The position numbers and the translations under genes were made by a program. This document shows positions 18,692 to 27,826 of a DNA stretch of 64,000 bases, piece after piece; within the stretch, counting starts at the first letter, position 1, and each line of letters begins with the position of its first letter. The stretch spans positions 1,359,838 to 1,423,837 of the forward strand of contig NZ_SODP01000002.1 of NCBI RefSeq assembly GCF_004365355.1. Reading direction: 5' to 3'. The stretch is from Kribbella pratensis. Lineage in GTDB: Bacteria; Actinomycetota; Actinomycetes; Propionibacteriales; Kribbellaceae. Under the pieces are notes generated by a model. The model made no database searches, was not told where the DNA came from, and saw only the letters and a list, made by a program, of their open reading frames with translations.

Positions 18692-19629
18692 GTGTAGAAC
18701 ACCCACCTCTTCTGCAGCTTCCACTGCAGGAAGGTGACGGCCGCGATCACCACGAACAGGATCCACGCCATCGCCGAGGCGTAGCCGACCTTCCCGTAGC
18801 TGAACGCGTTCTGATAGATGTTGTAGATGTAGACGCTGGTGGCGTGGCCGGGCCCGCCCTTGGTCATCACGTAGATCAGGCCGAACACCTGGAACGACGA
18901 GATGAACTGCGTGATCAGCAGGAACAGGAAGTGCGGCGTCAGCAGCGGCAACGTGATGAACCGCAGCCGCTGCCATGCGGCGGCCCCGTCGATCTTCGCC
19001 GACTCGTAGAACTCGTTCGGCAGGCCCTGCAGACCCGCGAGCAGGATGATCATCGGGTAGCCGATGCCCTGCCAGACGCTGACCATGATCACAGCAGGCA
19101 TCGCCCAGCTCGAGCTCGACAGCCATTGCGGGCCGTTGATCCCGAGCTGGCTGAGCAGACCGTTGATCACGCCGTTGTCCGGCTGGAAGAACCAGAACCA
19201 GACGAACCCGATCGCCACCACATTCGTCACGTACGGCGCGAAGTACGCCGTCCGGAAGAACGCGACGCCGCGGATCGGACGAGCGCAGAGCAAGGCCAGC
19301 ACCAGGCCGATGCCGATCGTCAGCGGGATGCTCGCCAGCGTGAAGTACACCGTGTTCTTGAACGTCTGCAGGAACAACGGGTCGTCGGTGAACATCTCGC
19401 TGAAGTTCTTCAGGCCGACGAACTTCGGCGCCGAGATGCCGTTCCAGTCGGTCAGCGAGGCGGCGATCGAGACCAGGATCGGGAAGAACTGGAACGCCAC
19501 CACCCCGACCACGATCGGGCTGATGAACAGCCAGCCGGTGAGGTTCTGTTTCCGGCGGGCCCGGCGTACGTCGGCTGTGTTGACGGCGTCGGAGGTACGG
19601 CGCGTCATCGTGATGGTTGCCATCGACAT
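18688..19629 (-). CDS. ABC sugar transporter permease, MalF-type
   Basis: CUT1-class permease of about 313 aa that pairs with the MalG-type subunit. It has a basic cytosolic N-terminus (RRARRKQN), then six-helix topology starting LTGWLFISPIVVGVVAFQFF. The EAA loop is EFYESAKIDGAAAWQRLRFI. The start used is the ATG at 19629, whose A is shared with the stop of the binding-protein gene (TGATG). An in-frame ATG two codons later is also possible. An upstream TTG is less likely. Confidence 0.93.
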   Translation of the reverse strand: MSMATITMTRRTSDAVNTADVRRARRKQNLTGWLFISPIVVGVVAFQFFPILVSIAASLTDWNGISAPKFVGLKNFSEMFTDDPLFLQTFKNTVYFTLASIPLTIGIGLVLALLCARPIRGVAFFRTAYFAPYVTNVVAIGFVWFWFFQPDNGVINGLLSQLGINGPQWLSSSSWAMPAVIMVSVWQGIGYPMIILLAGLQGLPNEFYESAKIDGAAAWQRLRFITLPLLTPHFLFLLITQFISSFQVFGLIYVMTKGGPGHATSVYIYNIYQNAFSYGKVGYASAMAWILFVVIAAVTFLQWKLQKRWVFYT

Positions 19630-20930
19630 CAACCCTTCAAGGCGTTCTCCACCTGTGATTTGACGCCTTGGAGAACGTCGGCGACCGGTTTCTCGCAGTT
19701 GTAGGCGTTGTCCAGCGCGGGCCGGTACAGCTCGCGGGCGCCGATGGTGTTCTTGGTCTGGTTGGTCGCGGTCAGGTGCTTCGCGGCCTCGGCGAACAGC
19801 CCGATATGGGCGGGCGCCTTCCCGTTCGGCGCCAGCTCGGCCGCCGCCTTGAGGTTGATCGGCGTGAACGCGCCGCCCTGCAGCAGGATCTTGCCGCCTT
19901 CCTCACTGGCGAGGTACTTCAGCAGGTCCCAGGCCGCATCGGGGTTCTTCGCCTTCTTCGGGACGCAGAACACGATCACGCTGGACTCGGTCTTCTGCTC
20001 CACCTCACCAGGTGGCGGAGCGACGTCCCAGGTGAAGTCCTTGACGGTCTGCCGCAGGTACGGCACCGTGCCGAAGGTCGCGAACATCATCGCGATCTTG
20101 CCCTGGGCAAACATCTGGTTCTGGATGTTGTCCTGCTGCAACGCGGACCAGGGCGGTTGCACCTTGTCCTTGCAGGTCAGGTCGGTCGCCCACTGCAGCG
20201 CCTCGGATTCCTTCGGGTCCGACAGCGTGAACTGCGTGCCGTCCTTGGAGAAGATGCCCGTCTGGCTGCCGTGGTTCACGGTGAACGTCTGCTCGTAGCC
20301 GGTGTCCAGGTAGACCAGCGCGCCGTACTGCTTCTTCGCCGGGTCGGTGAGCTTCTTGGCCTTCTCCTCGAAGTCGGACCAGGTCCAGCCTTCGTCCGTC
20401 CAGGTTGTCGGCGGCAACGGCACGCCGGCCTGCTTGAACAGATCGACGTTGTAGAAGATCAGCCGCGGCTGGTAGCCGAGGACCCACGCGGTGTGCGAAC
20501 CGTCGGGCTGCTGCGGGAAGTCGAAAGTCTCCTTGGCGAACTGCGACGTGTCGAGCTTGTCCTTGTCGATGTACGGCTTCAGGTCCAGCAGCGCTCCCTG
20601 CTGGGAGAAGCCACGGACGAAGTCGTCGTTGATCCGCATCACGTCCGGCGGACTGCCGCCCGCGATCAGCGTGCGCATCTTGGTGTCGTATTCCTGGGTG
20701 ACAGCGGGCTGGACGGTGACCTTCGTCCCCGATTCCTTCTCGAAGGCCTGGATCGCCTGCTCCAGCGGGTTGCCCTTGACCTGCTCCCAGTTGAGGAAGG
20801 TGAGGCTCTTGCCCCCACCACCACCTGCATTGCCGTTGCCACCACAGCCGGCCAGTACTCCGGCGGCCGTGAGTCCCGTCAGTCCGGCGAGAAACCTGCG
20901 GCGGCTCAGGTTGGAGAGTTGTGTCTGCAC
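19629..20930 (-). CDS. Sugar-binding lipoprotein of ABC transporter
   Basis: A 433 aa extracellular solute-binding protein, family 1. The N-terminus carries a twin-arginine signal (SRRRFLAG) and a lipobox (VLAGC, Cys near residue 28), so it is probably Tat-exported and lipid-anchored. A Gly-rich linker follows, then SLTFLNWEQVKGNPLEQAIQ and the usual binding-protein core with PPDVMRINDD. I use the GTG at 20930, which has GGGAGA 5 nt upstream. It is the first gene of the operon and divergent from the LacI gene. The ligand is unknown but presumably the substrate of the two glycosidase-like proteins. Confidence 0.92.
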   Translation of the reverse strand: MQTQLSNLSRRRFLAGLTGLTAAGVLAGCGGNGNAGGGGGKSLTFLNWEQVKGNPLEQAIQAFEKESGTKVTVQPAVTQEYDTKMRTLIAGGSPPDVMRINDDFVRGFSQQGALLDLKPYIDKDKLDTSQFAKETFDFPQQPDGSHTAWVLGYQPRLIFYNVDLFKQAGVPLPPTTWTDEGWTWSDFEEKAKKLTDPAKKQYGALVYLDTGYEQTFTVNHGSQTGIFSKDGTQFTLSDPKESEALQWATDLTCKDKVQPPWSALQQDNIQNQMFAQGKIAMMFATFGTVPYLRQTVKDFTWDVAPPPGEVEQKTESSVIVFCVPKKAKNPDAAWDLLKYLASEEGGKILLQGGAFTPINLKAAAELAPNGKAPAHIGLFAEAAKHLTATNQTKNTIGARELYRPALDNAYNCEKPVADVLQGVKSQVENALKG

Positions 20931-20953
20931 CGGAATCTCCCATCCACGGAGGG

Positions 20954-20983
20954 ATGAATACGTATACAATGAATACGTATACA
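20954..20983. promoter_or_regulatory. Tandem 15-bp operator-like repeat in LacI divergon
   Basis: The 15-mer ATGAATACGTATACA occurs twice, directly abutted (20954-20968 and 20969-20983). Each copy contains the palindrome ATACGTAT with a central CG, as usual for LacI-family operators. It lies 24 bp upstream of the sugar-binding protein start and about 85 bp from the LacI start. It is strikingly AT-rich against its surroundings, so it probably overlaps the promoter. Confidence 0.75.
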
Positions 20984-21067
20984 CACTGGCTTCGGCGTGG
21001 TCAACGGTCTGGGGCGAGACTCTTGAGTAGGGTTCAGCATTTGGACGACGAGGGGAGGCGGGGTTCG

Positions 21068-22072
21068 ATGGCACGACCACCGACGAGCAGGGACCTGGCC
21101 CGGCTGGCAGGAGTTTCGCAGGCGACGGTCTCGCGGGTGCTGACCAACAACCCGAAGGTCAACCCGGAGACCCGGGCACGGGTCCTGCAGGTGCTGAAGG
21201 ACGCCAACTACACGCCGAACGCGTTGGCGCGCGCGATGAAGACCGGGCGGACCGACACGATCGGTGTGTTCATGACGCGCGTGACCAGCCCGTTCCACGC
21301 CGAGCTGCTGGACGAGATCGGCCGCGTGCTCAGTTCGATCGGTCTGCACATGATCCTGTGGAACATCGAGCACGATCGGGAGGAGACGGTCGCCGAGGTG
21401 CTGCACCAGCGTCTCGTCGACGGGTTCCTGCTGACGTCGGCGACGTACGACTCGAAGCTGCACACGATGGCGCTTGCCTCGGGCACGCCGACCGTGCTGG
21501 TGCACCGCGGGATCGACGAGCTCGACTGCGATCAGGTCGTCGGCGACAACTGGCAGGGCGCGTACGACGCGGGGAAGTATCTCGTCGACCACGGCCACAC
21601 CGACATCGGACTCGTCACGCTCGTTCCCACCGGGAACACGTCCCGCGACCGCGACCTCGGTTTCCGCGCGGCTCTCGCCGACGCCGGCGTGAAGATCAAG
21701 CCGAGCAACGTGGTGACGGTCGGCGTACCGCACGCCGACGGTCACGCCGCCGCGAAGAAGCTCCTGTCCCGGAAGAATCCGCCGACCGCGATCTACACCG
21801 TCACGGATCTGCTCGCCTTCGGCATCCTCGACGGCGCCCGCGCGGTCGGCGCGCGAGTCCCCGACGACGTCTGGGTGATCGGCTTCGACAACACCGAGAT
21901 GGCCGCCTGGGAAGCCTTCGACCTCACCTCGGTCGACCAACCCACCCACACCATCGTCGAAACCGGCGTAGACCTCCTCCGGCAACGCATAGCCGACCCC
22001 GACCGCCCCACCCAGATCGTCACCCTCCCCTGCCCCCTGGCCATCCGAGGCTCGACGGCCAACCGGCATTAG
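21068..22072 (+). CDS. LacI-family transcriptional repressor
   Basis: A 334 aa regulator. The N-terminal helix-turn-helix and hinge are SRDLARLAGVSQATVSRVLT (about 7-26) followed by NYTPNALARAMKTGRT. A periplasmic-binding-protein-like effector domain follows, with DTIGVFMTRVTSPFHAELL and VWVIGFDNTEMAAW. The ATG at 21068 is chosen because the HTH then begins at the normal distance. It is divergent from the sugar operon and very likely controls it through the tandem repeat between them, responding to the imported sugar. It overlaps the convergent LLM gene by 4 nt. Confidence 0.93.
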   Translation: MARPPTSRDLARLAGVSQATVSRVLTNNPKVNPETRARVLQVLKDANYTPNALARAMKTGRTDTIGVFMTRVTSPFHAELLDEIGRVLSSIGLHMILWNIEHDREETVAEVLHQRLVDGFLLTSATYDSKLHTMALASGTPTVLVHRGIDELDCDQVVGDNWQGAYDAGKYLVDHGHTDIGLVTLVPTGNTSRDRDLGFRAALADAGVKIKPSNVVTVGVPHADGHAAAKKLLSRKNPPTAIYTVTDLLAFGILDGARAVGARVPDDVWVIGFDNTEMAAWEAFDLTSVDQPTHTIVETGVDLLRQRIADPDRPTQIVTLPCPLAIRGSTANRH

Positions 22073-22926
22073 CCCAGCTTCGGCAGCACCTCGGCGAGAA
22101 CCTTGGCGTGGTCCTGTGGTGTGGCCAAGCCCATGTTCATCGTGTTCACGCACAGGTGGGTGGCGCCTAGGTCGCGCCAGCCGTCGGCGAATGCAGGCCA
22201 GTCCTGCTCGGGTACGGCGCCGAGGGTGAGCCGCGCCTCGATCCCGACGGACTGCGGATCCCGGCCTGCGGCCTCCGCCGCTTCGCGGATCATCGCTATC
22301 TGTTGCTTGGCCCGGTCGTCGGGCGGCGATTGCGGCATCCAGCCGTCGCCGATCCGGCCGGTGCGTCGGAGTACGGCGTCTGCACTGCCGCCGAACCAGA
22401 TCGGGATCTGGCGGCCGGGCAGGGGGTTCAGGCCGGCCTCGACGATCTCGTGGTACTTGCCGTCGTACGAGATCACCGGCTCGGACCAGAGTTTGCGCAG
22501 TACGTCGACCTGCTCCTCCAGCACTGCCCCACGCTGTTTGAACGGCACGCCGAGTGCTTGGTACTCGACCTGGTTCCACCCGATGCCGACACCGAGCCGC
22601 AGCCGCCCGTTGGACAGCACATCCACCTCGGCTGCCTGCTTCGCCACCAGCGCCGTCTGCCGTTGCGGCAGGATGAGTACGCCGGTCACCAGCTCGAGCT
22701 TGGTGGTGATCGCCGCCATGTACCCGAACAGCACGAAAACCTCATGGAACAAGGACTTGTCGGTATAGCCGGTCCAACCCGGGCGGTTCGTGGGATCCGC
22801 GCCGAGCACGTGGTCGTAGGCGAGCACATGGTTGTACCCGGCCTGTTCCACGGTCGTCGTCCAGTCGCGCACGACCTTCGGATCCGCGCCGATCTCGAGC
22901 TGGGGGAACACCGCACCGATCTTCAC
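22069..22926 (-). CDS. LLM-class F420-dependent oxidoreductase
   Basis: A 285 aa luciferase-like TIM-barrel protein. MKIGAVFPQLEIGADPKVVR, the middle segment VLILPQRQTALVAKQAAEVD, the glycine-rich LRLGVGIGWNQVEY and IPIWFGGSADAVLRR are typical of actinobacterial F420-binding members. The substrate is unknown. The GTG start overlaps the TetR stop (GTGA), so regulator and enzyme are co-transcribed. Confidence 0.9.
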   Translation of the reverse strand: MKIGAVFPQLEIGADPKVVRDWTTTVEQAGYNHVLAYDHVLGADPTNRPGWTGYTDKSLFHEVFVLFGYMAAITTKLELVTGVLILPQRQTALVAKQAAEVDVLSNGRLRLGVGIGWNQVEYQALGVPFKQRGAVLEEQVDVLRKLWSEPVISYDGKYHEIVEAGLNPLPGRQIPIWFGGSADAVLRRTGRIGDGWMPQSPPDDRAKQQIAMIREAAEAAGRDPQSVGIEARLTLGAVPEQDWPAFADGWRDLGATHLCVNTMNMGLATPQDHAKVLAEVLPKLG

Positions 22927-23486
22927 TTCGTAGCCTCCGGCAACAAGTCGATCAATCCCTGGACAGCCAACTCGAACGGCTCCACCGAGCCGGCCGCTCG
23001 AGCAAGCACATACCCACCTTGCAACACGGCCGCAACCGTCGCCGCGATCCGCTGCGGATCCAGCGATTCCGGGTACTCACCCGAACGCTTGCCCTCCGCA
23101 ACCACCTCGGCCAGCCGCGTCCGCAACCACTCGAACGTCTCGGCAACCGGTGCCCGCAACATCGGGTCCGCAATCACGTCAGGATCCGCGGTCAACCGGC
23201 CGACCCGGCATCCCTTGAGCACATCCCGCTCCCGCTCGAGATATCCCGCGATCCGCTCACTGGCCGACCCTTCGCCGGTCAGTTGCACATCAGCAGCTGC
23301 TCTGAGCTCAGCCCCCGACCGCTCGATAGCAGCCTTCGCCAACTCCGCCTTCCCCGCGAAGTGGTGATACATACTCCCCTGCCCGGCATCGGCCGCCCGC
23401 TGAATCGCCTTCGGCGAGGTCCCGACGTACCCCCGCTCCCACAACAACTCCTGCGTACTCCGAATCAACCGCTCCACCGTCTCCAC
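22923..23486 (-). CDS. TetR-family transcriptional regulator
   Basis: A 187 aa repressor-type regulator. The N-terminal HTH is GTSPKAIQRAADAGQGSMYHHF with the usual YHHF end of the recognition helix. The C-terminal ligand domain carries GCRVGRLTADPDV and a terminal TetR_C-like helix set. It is first in a two-gene unit with the LLM oxidoreductase and has a palindrome just upstream, which suggests autorepression relieved by a small molecule. Confidence 0.92.
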   Translation of the reverse strand: METVERLIRSTQELLWERGYVGTSPKAIQRAADAGQGSMYHHFAGKAELAKAAIERSGAELRAAADVQLTGEGSASERIAGYLERERDVLKGCRVGRLTADPDVIADPMLRAPVAETFEWLRTRLAEVVAEGKRSGEYPESLDPQRIAATVAAVLQGGYVLARAAGSVEPFELAVQGLIDLLPEATK

Positions 23487-23493
23487 CCCGCCA

Positions 23494-23511
23494 CTGTACC
23501 CACAGGTACAG
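23494..23511. promoter_or_regulatory. Candidate TetR operator
   Basis: CTGTACC-CACA-GGTACAG is a perfect 7-bp inverted repeat with a 4-nt spacer, starting 8 bp upstream of the tetR start codon. Position, symmetry and length fit an autoregulatory TetR site. Confidence 0.7.
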
Positions 23512-23527
23512 ACTCAGGAAATGAAGC

Positions 23528-23569
23528 TGGGGAGGATCCTGCGCCCGAATCGGAACAGGATCCTCCCCA
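23528..23569 (-). terminator. Long hairpin between subtilase and tetR
   Basis: TGGGGAGGATCCTG and CAGGATCCTCCCCA form a perfect 14-bp stem with a 14-nt loop, starting about 12 nt past the subtilase stop. It probably ends the subtilase transcript before tetR. Confidence 0.7.
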
Positions 23570-23580
23570 CTTCGTTGCGG

Positions 23581-26454
23581 TCAGCTGATGGTGACGATCT
23601 TGTTGACGGTGTACGCCGGGGCGTGATCGGCATCGCCGGGGAAGTACACGCGATAGGCGATCTGTCCGCGAACAGCCGGCTTGATGCCGAAGGCGTACTT
23701 GCCCGAGGTACTCAGCTTGACCGAGGCGATCGACTTCCACACCTTACTGCCGTACTGCTGCAGGTACACCGTCTGGCCGTAGTGCGCCGGAAGGACGTAC
23801 CCGCTGAACGCGGTCGTCCCACCGAGCCGGATCGACGCCGGCGACAGAGCGGCCGAGATCGTCGGCCTGACCTGGACGGTGACGTCGGCGGTACGGGTGC
23901 CCATCAGGGACTCGCTACCGGGGAACGTCAGCATGTAGACCGACGACACAAGCGGCTTGTGCGTCACCGAGAGCGTCCCGGTCGAGGACGTCTTCAGCGC
24001 CGCGAGCAACGTGAACTTCGAGGACGTCTTCGGCCGTACGTAGACGTTCACCGGCAGCCCGGCGTACGCCAGATTGTCGATCCGCAGCGTGCTGCCCTTG
24101 ATCGTGATCGCCCCGCCGTAGTTGATCAGCGTCGACGTCACCGCGATCCCCGACTTCATCCCGAGCAACTGCTTGACCGCGATCGGGCTGTAGTGCCCGG
24201 TCCGATCCACGACCCAGGCCGCGTACGTGTACGTCGTACTCTGCGCCAGGCCGGTGTTCTTCACCGACGTCCCGGTGCCCGCGTACACGAGCGTGCCGGT
24301 CGTCGGCGTCGGCGCCTTGCTCCCGACGTTCCGCCGGACGATCACCTGATCGAGATCCGGCGTCGCCGGAATCGTCCAGGACAGGTTGGCCGCCAGGTAG
24401 GCGCCGCTCCCGCTGAACACGGTCAACGCCTGCGGAGTCAGGTCGACCGTCGAGAACACGCTGCTCCATCCTGAATCGCGGGAGTTGGGAGCGAACGCCC
24501 CGAGCGTCACGGTGATCCGGTACGGCGTGGCCTCGGTGAGCGGCGCGTTCGGCGTGATGGTCGACGTCCGGGCGGCGGCGTCGTACGCGACCGTGCCCGG
24601 CACCACGGCGCCGGTCTTCCCGTTCTGCAGGAACACGGTGTCCGAGGTGATCCGCGCCGGATCCATGTCAGAGGCGAAGGTGACGGTCGGCGTCGAGGTC
24701 AGCGGGGCACCGACACCGAGGTCGGCCGGGCTCACATCCCGGACTGGGTAGGCGTACAGCACGCCGGAGGAACGGCCCGTGACTTCGCTGACGGTCAGCG
24801 TGTACGACCGAGTGTCACGCGAGCCGTTGTCGTTGCGGACGGCAATGTACGTGTCACCTGCCTGGACGGCGGCGCCGACGCTCACCGTGAGCGGCCCCCA
24901 GATCGGCCGATTGGTGTTCGGGTAGAAGTCCGGGTACGCCTTCACGTCACCGGCGACCGCGCTGAGGTTGGAGTTGAAGACGAGGAGCCGCGGACCGAAG
25001 TTCGCCGTGTACTTGTCCTGGTTGAACTCGGGGCCGGTCACGCTGAATGTGAGGATTCGGGCCGCATCCGAGGTCACCTTGTACCAGTCGGTCTCGCCTT
25101 CGGTGTTGATCGTCCCACTGACCGAGCCGAGTGAGATCGCGGTCGCCCGCGCCGGCTGGTCGTTGCCGTCTGGCGCATTGACGGGGAAGTCCTGCGCCCA
25201 CTTACCACCCAGGGCAGCGTAGGCGTCGACGATGCCGTGACCGTAGTACGGGTCGATGCCGCGTGGGCCGGCGTCCCGGGCGAGGTTCTCGACCCGCTGC
25301 GCGACCTGAGCGGGAGTCAACGCCGGCCACTTGTTCTTCACCAGGGCCGCGACGCCCGTGACGATCGGCGCCGAGCAGGAGGTGCCGGTGCAGTACCAGT
25401 ACGGCTCGTAGCCCGAGGGAGTCAGGTTCCGCGGACCGGTGCTCAGGATGTCCACGCCGGGTGCCGCGATGTCCACCCAGTTGCCGAACGAACTGAAGTC
25501 CGTCAGCGAACCGCTCGCGTCGGTCGCCGCGACCGCGATCACCTCGGTATAGGACGCCGGATACTGCAGGTCGTCGCTGCCGTCGTTCCCGGCGGCCGCC
25601 ACGACGGTGACGCCATCGTTGACGGCATCAGAGATCGCCTGGTGCAGGATCGGGTTATCGTCCGGCCCGCCGAGGGACATGTTGATCACCTTGGCGCCGT
25701 GGTCGACGGCCCAGTAGATGCCCTCTGCAATGTCCTCGTCGTACCCGGAGCCGTTCGCGTCCAGGACCTTGACCGGCATCGCCTTCACATTCCAGCCGAC
25801 GCCTGCGACGCCGACGCCGTTGTTCGCGGCGGCGGCGATGATGCCGAGCGTCATGGTGCCGTGGCCGTTGTCGTCGACCGGGTTCGGACGGGTGCTGGAG
25901 ACGGCGTTGTAGCCCGGGACCAGGTGACCTACCAGGTCCGGGTGACCCGCGTCGACGCCGGTGTCGAGGACCGCGACGATCTGGCTGCCGCTCGACTTCG
26001 ACACGTCCCACGCCTGCGGCATCCGCACCGTGTTCAGATACGTCTTCTGGTCAGTGGTGTAGTACTCGTCGTTCGGGACGGCCGAGATGTACCGCTTGTA
26101 ATTCAGCGAGGCCAGCTCGACCGCCGGGTCGGCCTTGACCTTCTTGAGGAGGTCAGGCGCCGGTACGTCGCTCTTGAGCTTCACGACCTTCGAGGCCACC
26201 GAGTCCTCGGCGGTCGCGCCGTACTTCGACACCGCGGCCTTCCGGGCCGACGAGGACGCCTTCGGCTTGAACTTGACGAGCACCGTATTCGGCTCGAACT
26301 CGGCCTTGTGCTTCCCCGCCGCGAACGGCGGCCGGTACGGGCCCTGCTCGGCCGACAACGCGGCCGTGCCGGACGACCCGGTGACAACCACCACCGACCC
26401 CGCGATCAGAGCAGCCGGCACAGCCAGCCGCAACAAACGAGCACTACGAGACAC
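23581..26454 (-). CDS. Secreted subtilisin-like protease (S8), multidomain
   Basis: A 957 aa exported protease. A basic N-terminus with a hydrophobic signal (LLRLAVPAALIAGSVVVV) precedes a propeptide (about 50-125). The S8 domain shows AVLDTGVD (Asp164), NGHGTMTLG (His198) and GTSCSAPIVTG (Ser361). The oxyanion Asn is in AAAGNDG. C-terminal parts include a pre-peptidase-like beta domain (TDWYKV), a Big_5/SbsA-like Ig domain (PTVTFASDMDPARITS), an FN3-like domain and terminal Ig-like repeats. I chose the GTG at 26454, with GGGGG 5 nt upstream, over a TTG 21 nt earlier. It is probably an extracellular scavenging protease. Confidence 0.93.
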   Translation of the reverse strand: MSRSARLLRLAVPAALIAGSVVVVTGSSGTAALSAEQGPYRPPFAAGKHKAEFEPNTVLVKFKPKASSSARKAAVSKYGATAEDSVASKVVKLKSDVPAPDLLKKVKADPAVELASLNYKRYISAVPNDEYYTTDQKTYLNTVRMPQAWDVSKSSGSQIVAVLDTGVDAGHPDLVGHLVPGYNAVSSTRPNPVDDNGHGTMTLGIIAAAANNGVGVAGVGWNVKAMPVKVLDANGSGYDEDIAEGIYWAVDHGAKVINMSLGGPDDNPILHQAISDAVNDGVTVVAAAGNDGSDDLQYPASYTEVIAVAATDASGSLTDFSSFGNWVDIAAPGVDILSTGPRNLTPSGYEPYWYCTGTSCSAPIVTGVAALVKNKWPALTPAQVAQRVENLARDAGPRGIDPYYGHGIVDAYAALGGKWAQDFPVNAPDGNDQPARATAISLGSVSGTINTEGETDWYKVTSDAARILTFSVTGPEFNQDKYTANFGPRLLVFNSNLSAVAGDVKAYPDFYPNTNRPIWGPLTVSVGAAVQAGDTYIAVRNDNGSRDTRSYTLTVSEVTGRSSGVLYAYPVRDVSPADLGVGAPLTSTPTVTFASDMDPARITSDTVFLQNGKTGAVVPGTVAYDAAARTSTITPNAPLTEATPYRITVTLGAFAPNSRDSGWSSVFSTVDLTPQALTVFSGSGAYLAANLSWTIPATPDLDQVIVRRNVGSKAPTPTTGTLVYAGTGTSVKNTGLAQSTTYTYAAWVVDRTGHYSPIAVKQLLGMKSGIAVTSTLINYGGAITIKGSTLRIDNLAYAGLPVNVYVRPKTSSKFTLLAALKTSSTGTLSVTHKPLVSSVYMLTFPGSESLMGTRTADVTVQVRPTISAALSPASIRLGGTTAFSGYVLPAHYGQTVYLQQYGSKVWKSIASVKLSTSGKYAFGIKPAVRGQIAYRVYFPGDADHAPAYTVNKIVTIS

Positions 26455-26542
26455 CACAACCCCCAAGAACCTCAATCGGGCGGACTGGACCGGATGTGGT
26501 CCCGGCCATAAATCGCGCGAACAGCCACCCGCGTTACACCTT

Positions 26543-26558
26543 TTGCAACTTCCTGCAA
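26543..26558. promoter_or_regulatory. TTGCA-N6-TGCAA inverted repeat upstream of subtilase
   Basis: An AT-rich inverted repeat sits 89 bp upstream of the subtilase start, in the 301-bp gap (26455-26755) shared with the divergent glycosyltransferase. It resembles the TTGCAG/CTGCAA site before glgX. Otherwise I see no coding sequence in this gap. Confidence 0.4.
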
Positions 26559-26755
26559 TTTCAGGCGCGTCGAGCTGCTTCGGGGGCTACGGTTGGCGCG
26601 GCTCAGCGGGGGCTTGAACACCATCCGGGGCCGAACACCTGTTATTACCTGTCCCAGCCCACCAGCAGGTGACCAAGCCCCCGACAGTTCCCGACGGCCC
26701 ATCTCACACGAGTTGGATGGGCGGTTGTTGGGTGGGACCGATAGTCTCGGGCGCC

Positions 26756-27826
26756 ATGAGCACCAGCGTCGCCATTGCGGTGATTACCTTCAGGCGACCT
26801 GCTCTGTTGCGGGGGTTATTGACCAGTTTGCAGGCTCAGGAGCTGCCGGCGGACTTGGATTATGCGATCCGGATCGTGGTTGTGGACAACGATGCGGACG
26901 GGTCGGCGGCGGCGGTGCTGGAGGAGTTCGGCGAGGGTACGCCGTACCCGATCGAATCGGTGGCCGAACCGGAGCCGGGAATCCCCTTCGCCCGCGAGAA
27001 ATCGGTTGAGCTGTGCTGGAACGACGACGCCCTGATCTTCGTGGACGACGACGAGACGGCCCCGCCCGGCTGGCTCGAGAAGCTCCTGCACGCGTGGGAG
27101 TCCACCGGCGCTGACGTCGTCACAGGCCCGGTGAAGGGCAACCTCCCGCCCTGCGCCCCGCCGTGGAACCACTACAGCGACGTCCACGACTCGACCGGCA
27201 AGCACACTACCGGCGAGGAACTCCGCAAGGCGTACACGAACAACACGCTGGTCAGCCGTCGCGTCTACCACACGGTCACGCCCGGATTCCATCCCGCGTT
27301 CCGCTACACCGGCTCCAGCGACCTGCATTTCTTCCTCCGCGTCCACCGGGCCGGGTTCCGGATCGTGTGGTGCGAGGAAGCGTGCATCGCGGAGGAGGTG
27401 CCGGTCGGCCGGACCACTCTGCGCTGGCTGGTACGGCGTGCCTTCCGTTCCGGCTCCGGCGACACGATCAGCCGCCTGCTGATCCGCCCGGGCGCGATCA
27501 GCTACGTGCTGGTGCTGGCCTATGCTTCGGCCCGGGTGATCTCGGCGGTCGGGTTCGCCCTCGCCGGGCTGCTGCTCGGCCGGAAGACGCACCTGCTGAA
27601 GGCTGTCCGCCGGTTCTTCTCGGGCGTCGGCAGCCTCGCGGGGATAGTAGGGATCAACCATGACGAGTACCGGGAACGGCACGGGTCCGGCCACGGCCCC
27701 GGACCGGCCGACGGTGGCGGCGCTGTGCCGGGCGATCTGGCAGGTGGAGACGGAGCTGGGGCTGCTCGAGTGGCAGATCAAGGGCGCTCACCCCTGGCCG
27801 ATCATCCGGATGCGCGTCTTCCATGA
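26756..27826 (+). CDS. Family 2 glycosyltransferase, membrane-associated
   Basis: A 356 aa GT-A protein, probably adding sugars to a surface glycan. STSVAIAVITFRRPALLRGL starts the nucleotide-binding fold, IVVVDNDADGS follows, and FVDDDETAPPGWL holds the metal-binding DDD motif. AYTNNTLVSRR and TGSSDLHFFLRVHRAG sit around the acceptor site. A C-terminal hydrophobic segment (SYVLVLAYASARVISAVGFA) suggests membrane attachment. The start at 26756 is chosen because the fold begins immediately. The last 50 or so residues (after GINHDEYRERHG) are Gly/Ala/Pro-rich and overlap the next gene by 167 nt, so the natural end may be earlier. Confidence 0.87.
   Translation: MSTSVAIAVITFRRPALLRGLLTSLQAQELPADLDYAIRIVVVDNDADGSAAAVLEEFGEGTPYPIESVAEPEPGIPFAREKSVELCWNDDALIFVDDDETAPPGWLEKLLHAWESTGADVVTGPVKGNLPPCAPPWNHYSDVHDSTGKHTTGEELRKAYTNNTLVSRRVYHTVTPGFHPAFRYTGSSDLHFFLRVHRAGFRIVWCEEACIAEEVPVGRTTLRWLVRRAFRSGSGDTISRLLIRPGAISYVLVLAYASARVISAVGFALAGLLLGRKTHLLKAVRRFFSGVGSLAGIVGINHDEYRERHGSGHGPGPADGGGAVPGDLAGGDGAGAARVADQGRSPLADHPDARLP

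Noticed and set aside
25237..26511. 424-codon plus-strand frame opposite the subtilase
   Set aside because: It lies antisense to a gene with a full catalytic triad and shows no domain-like sequence.
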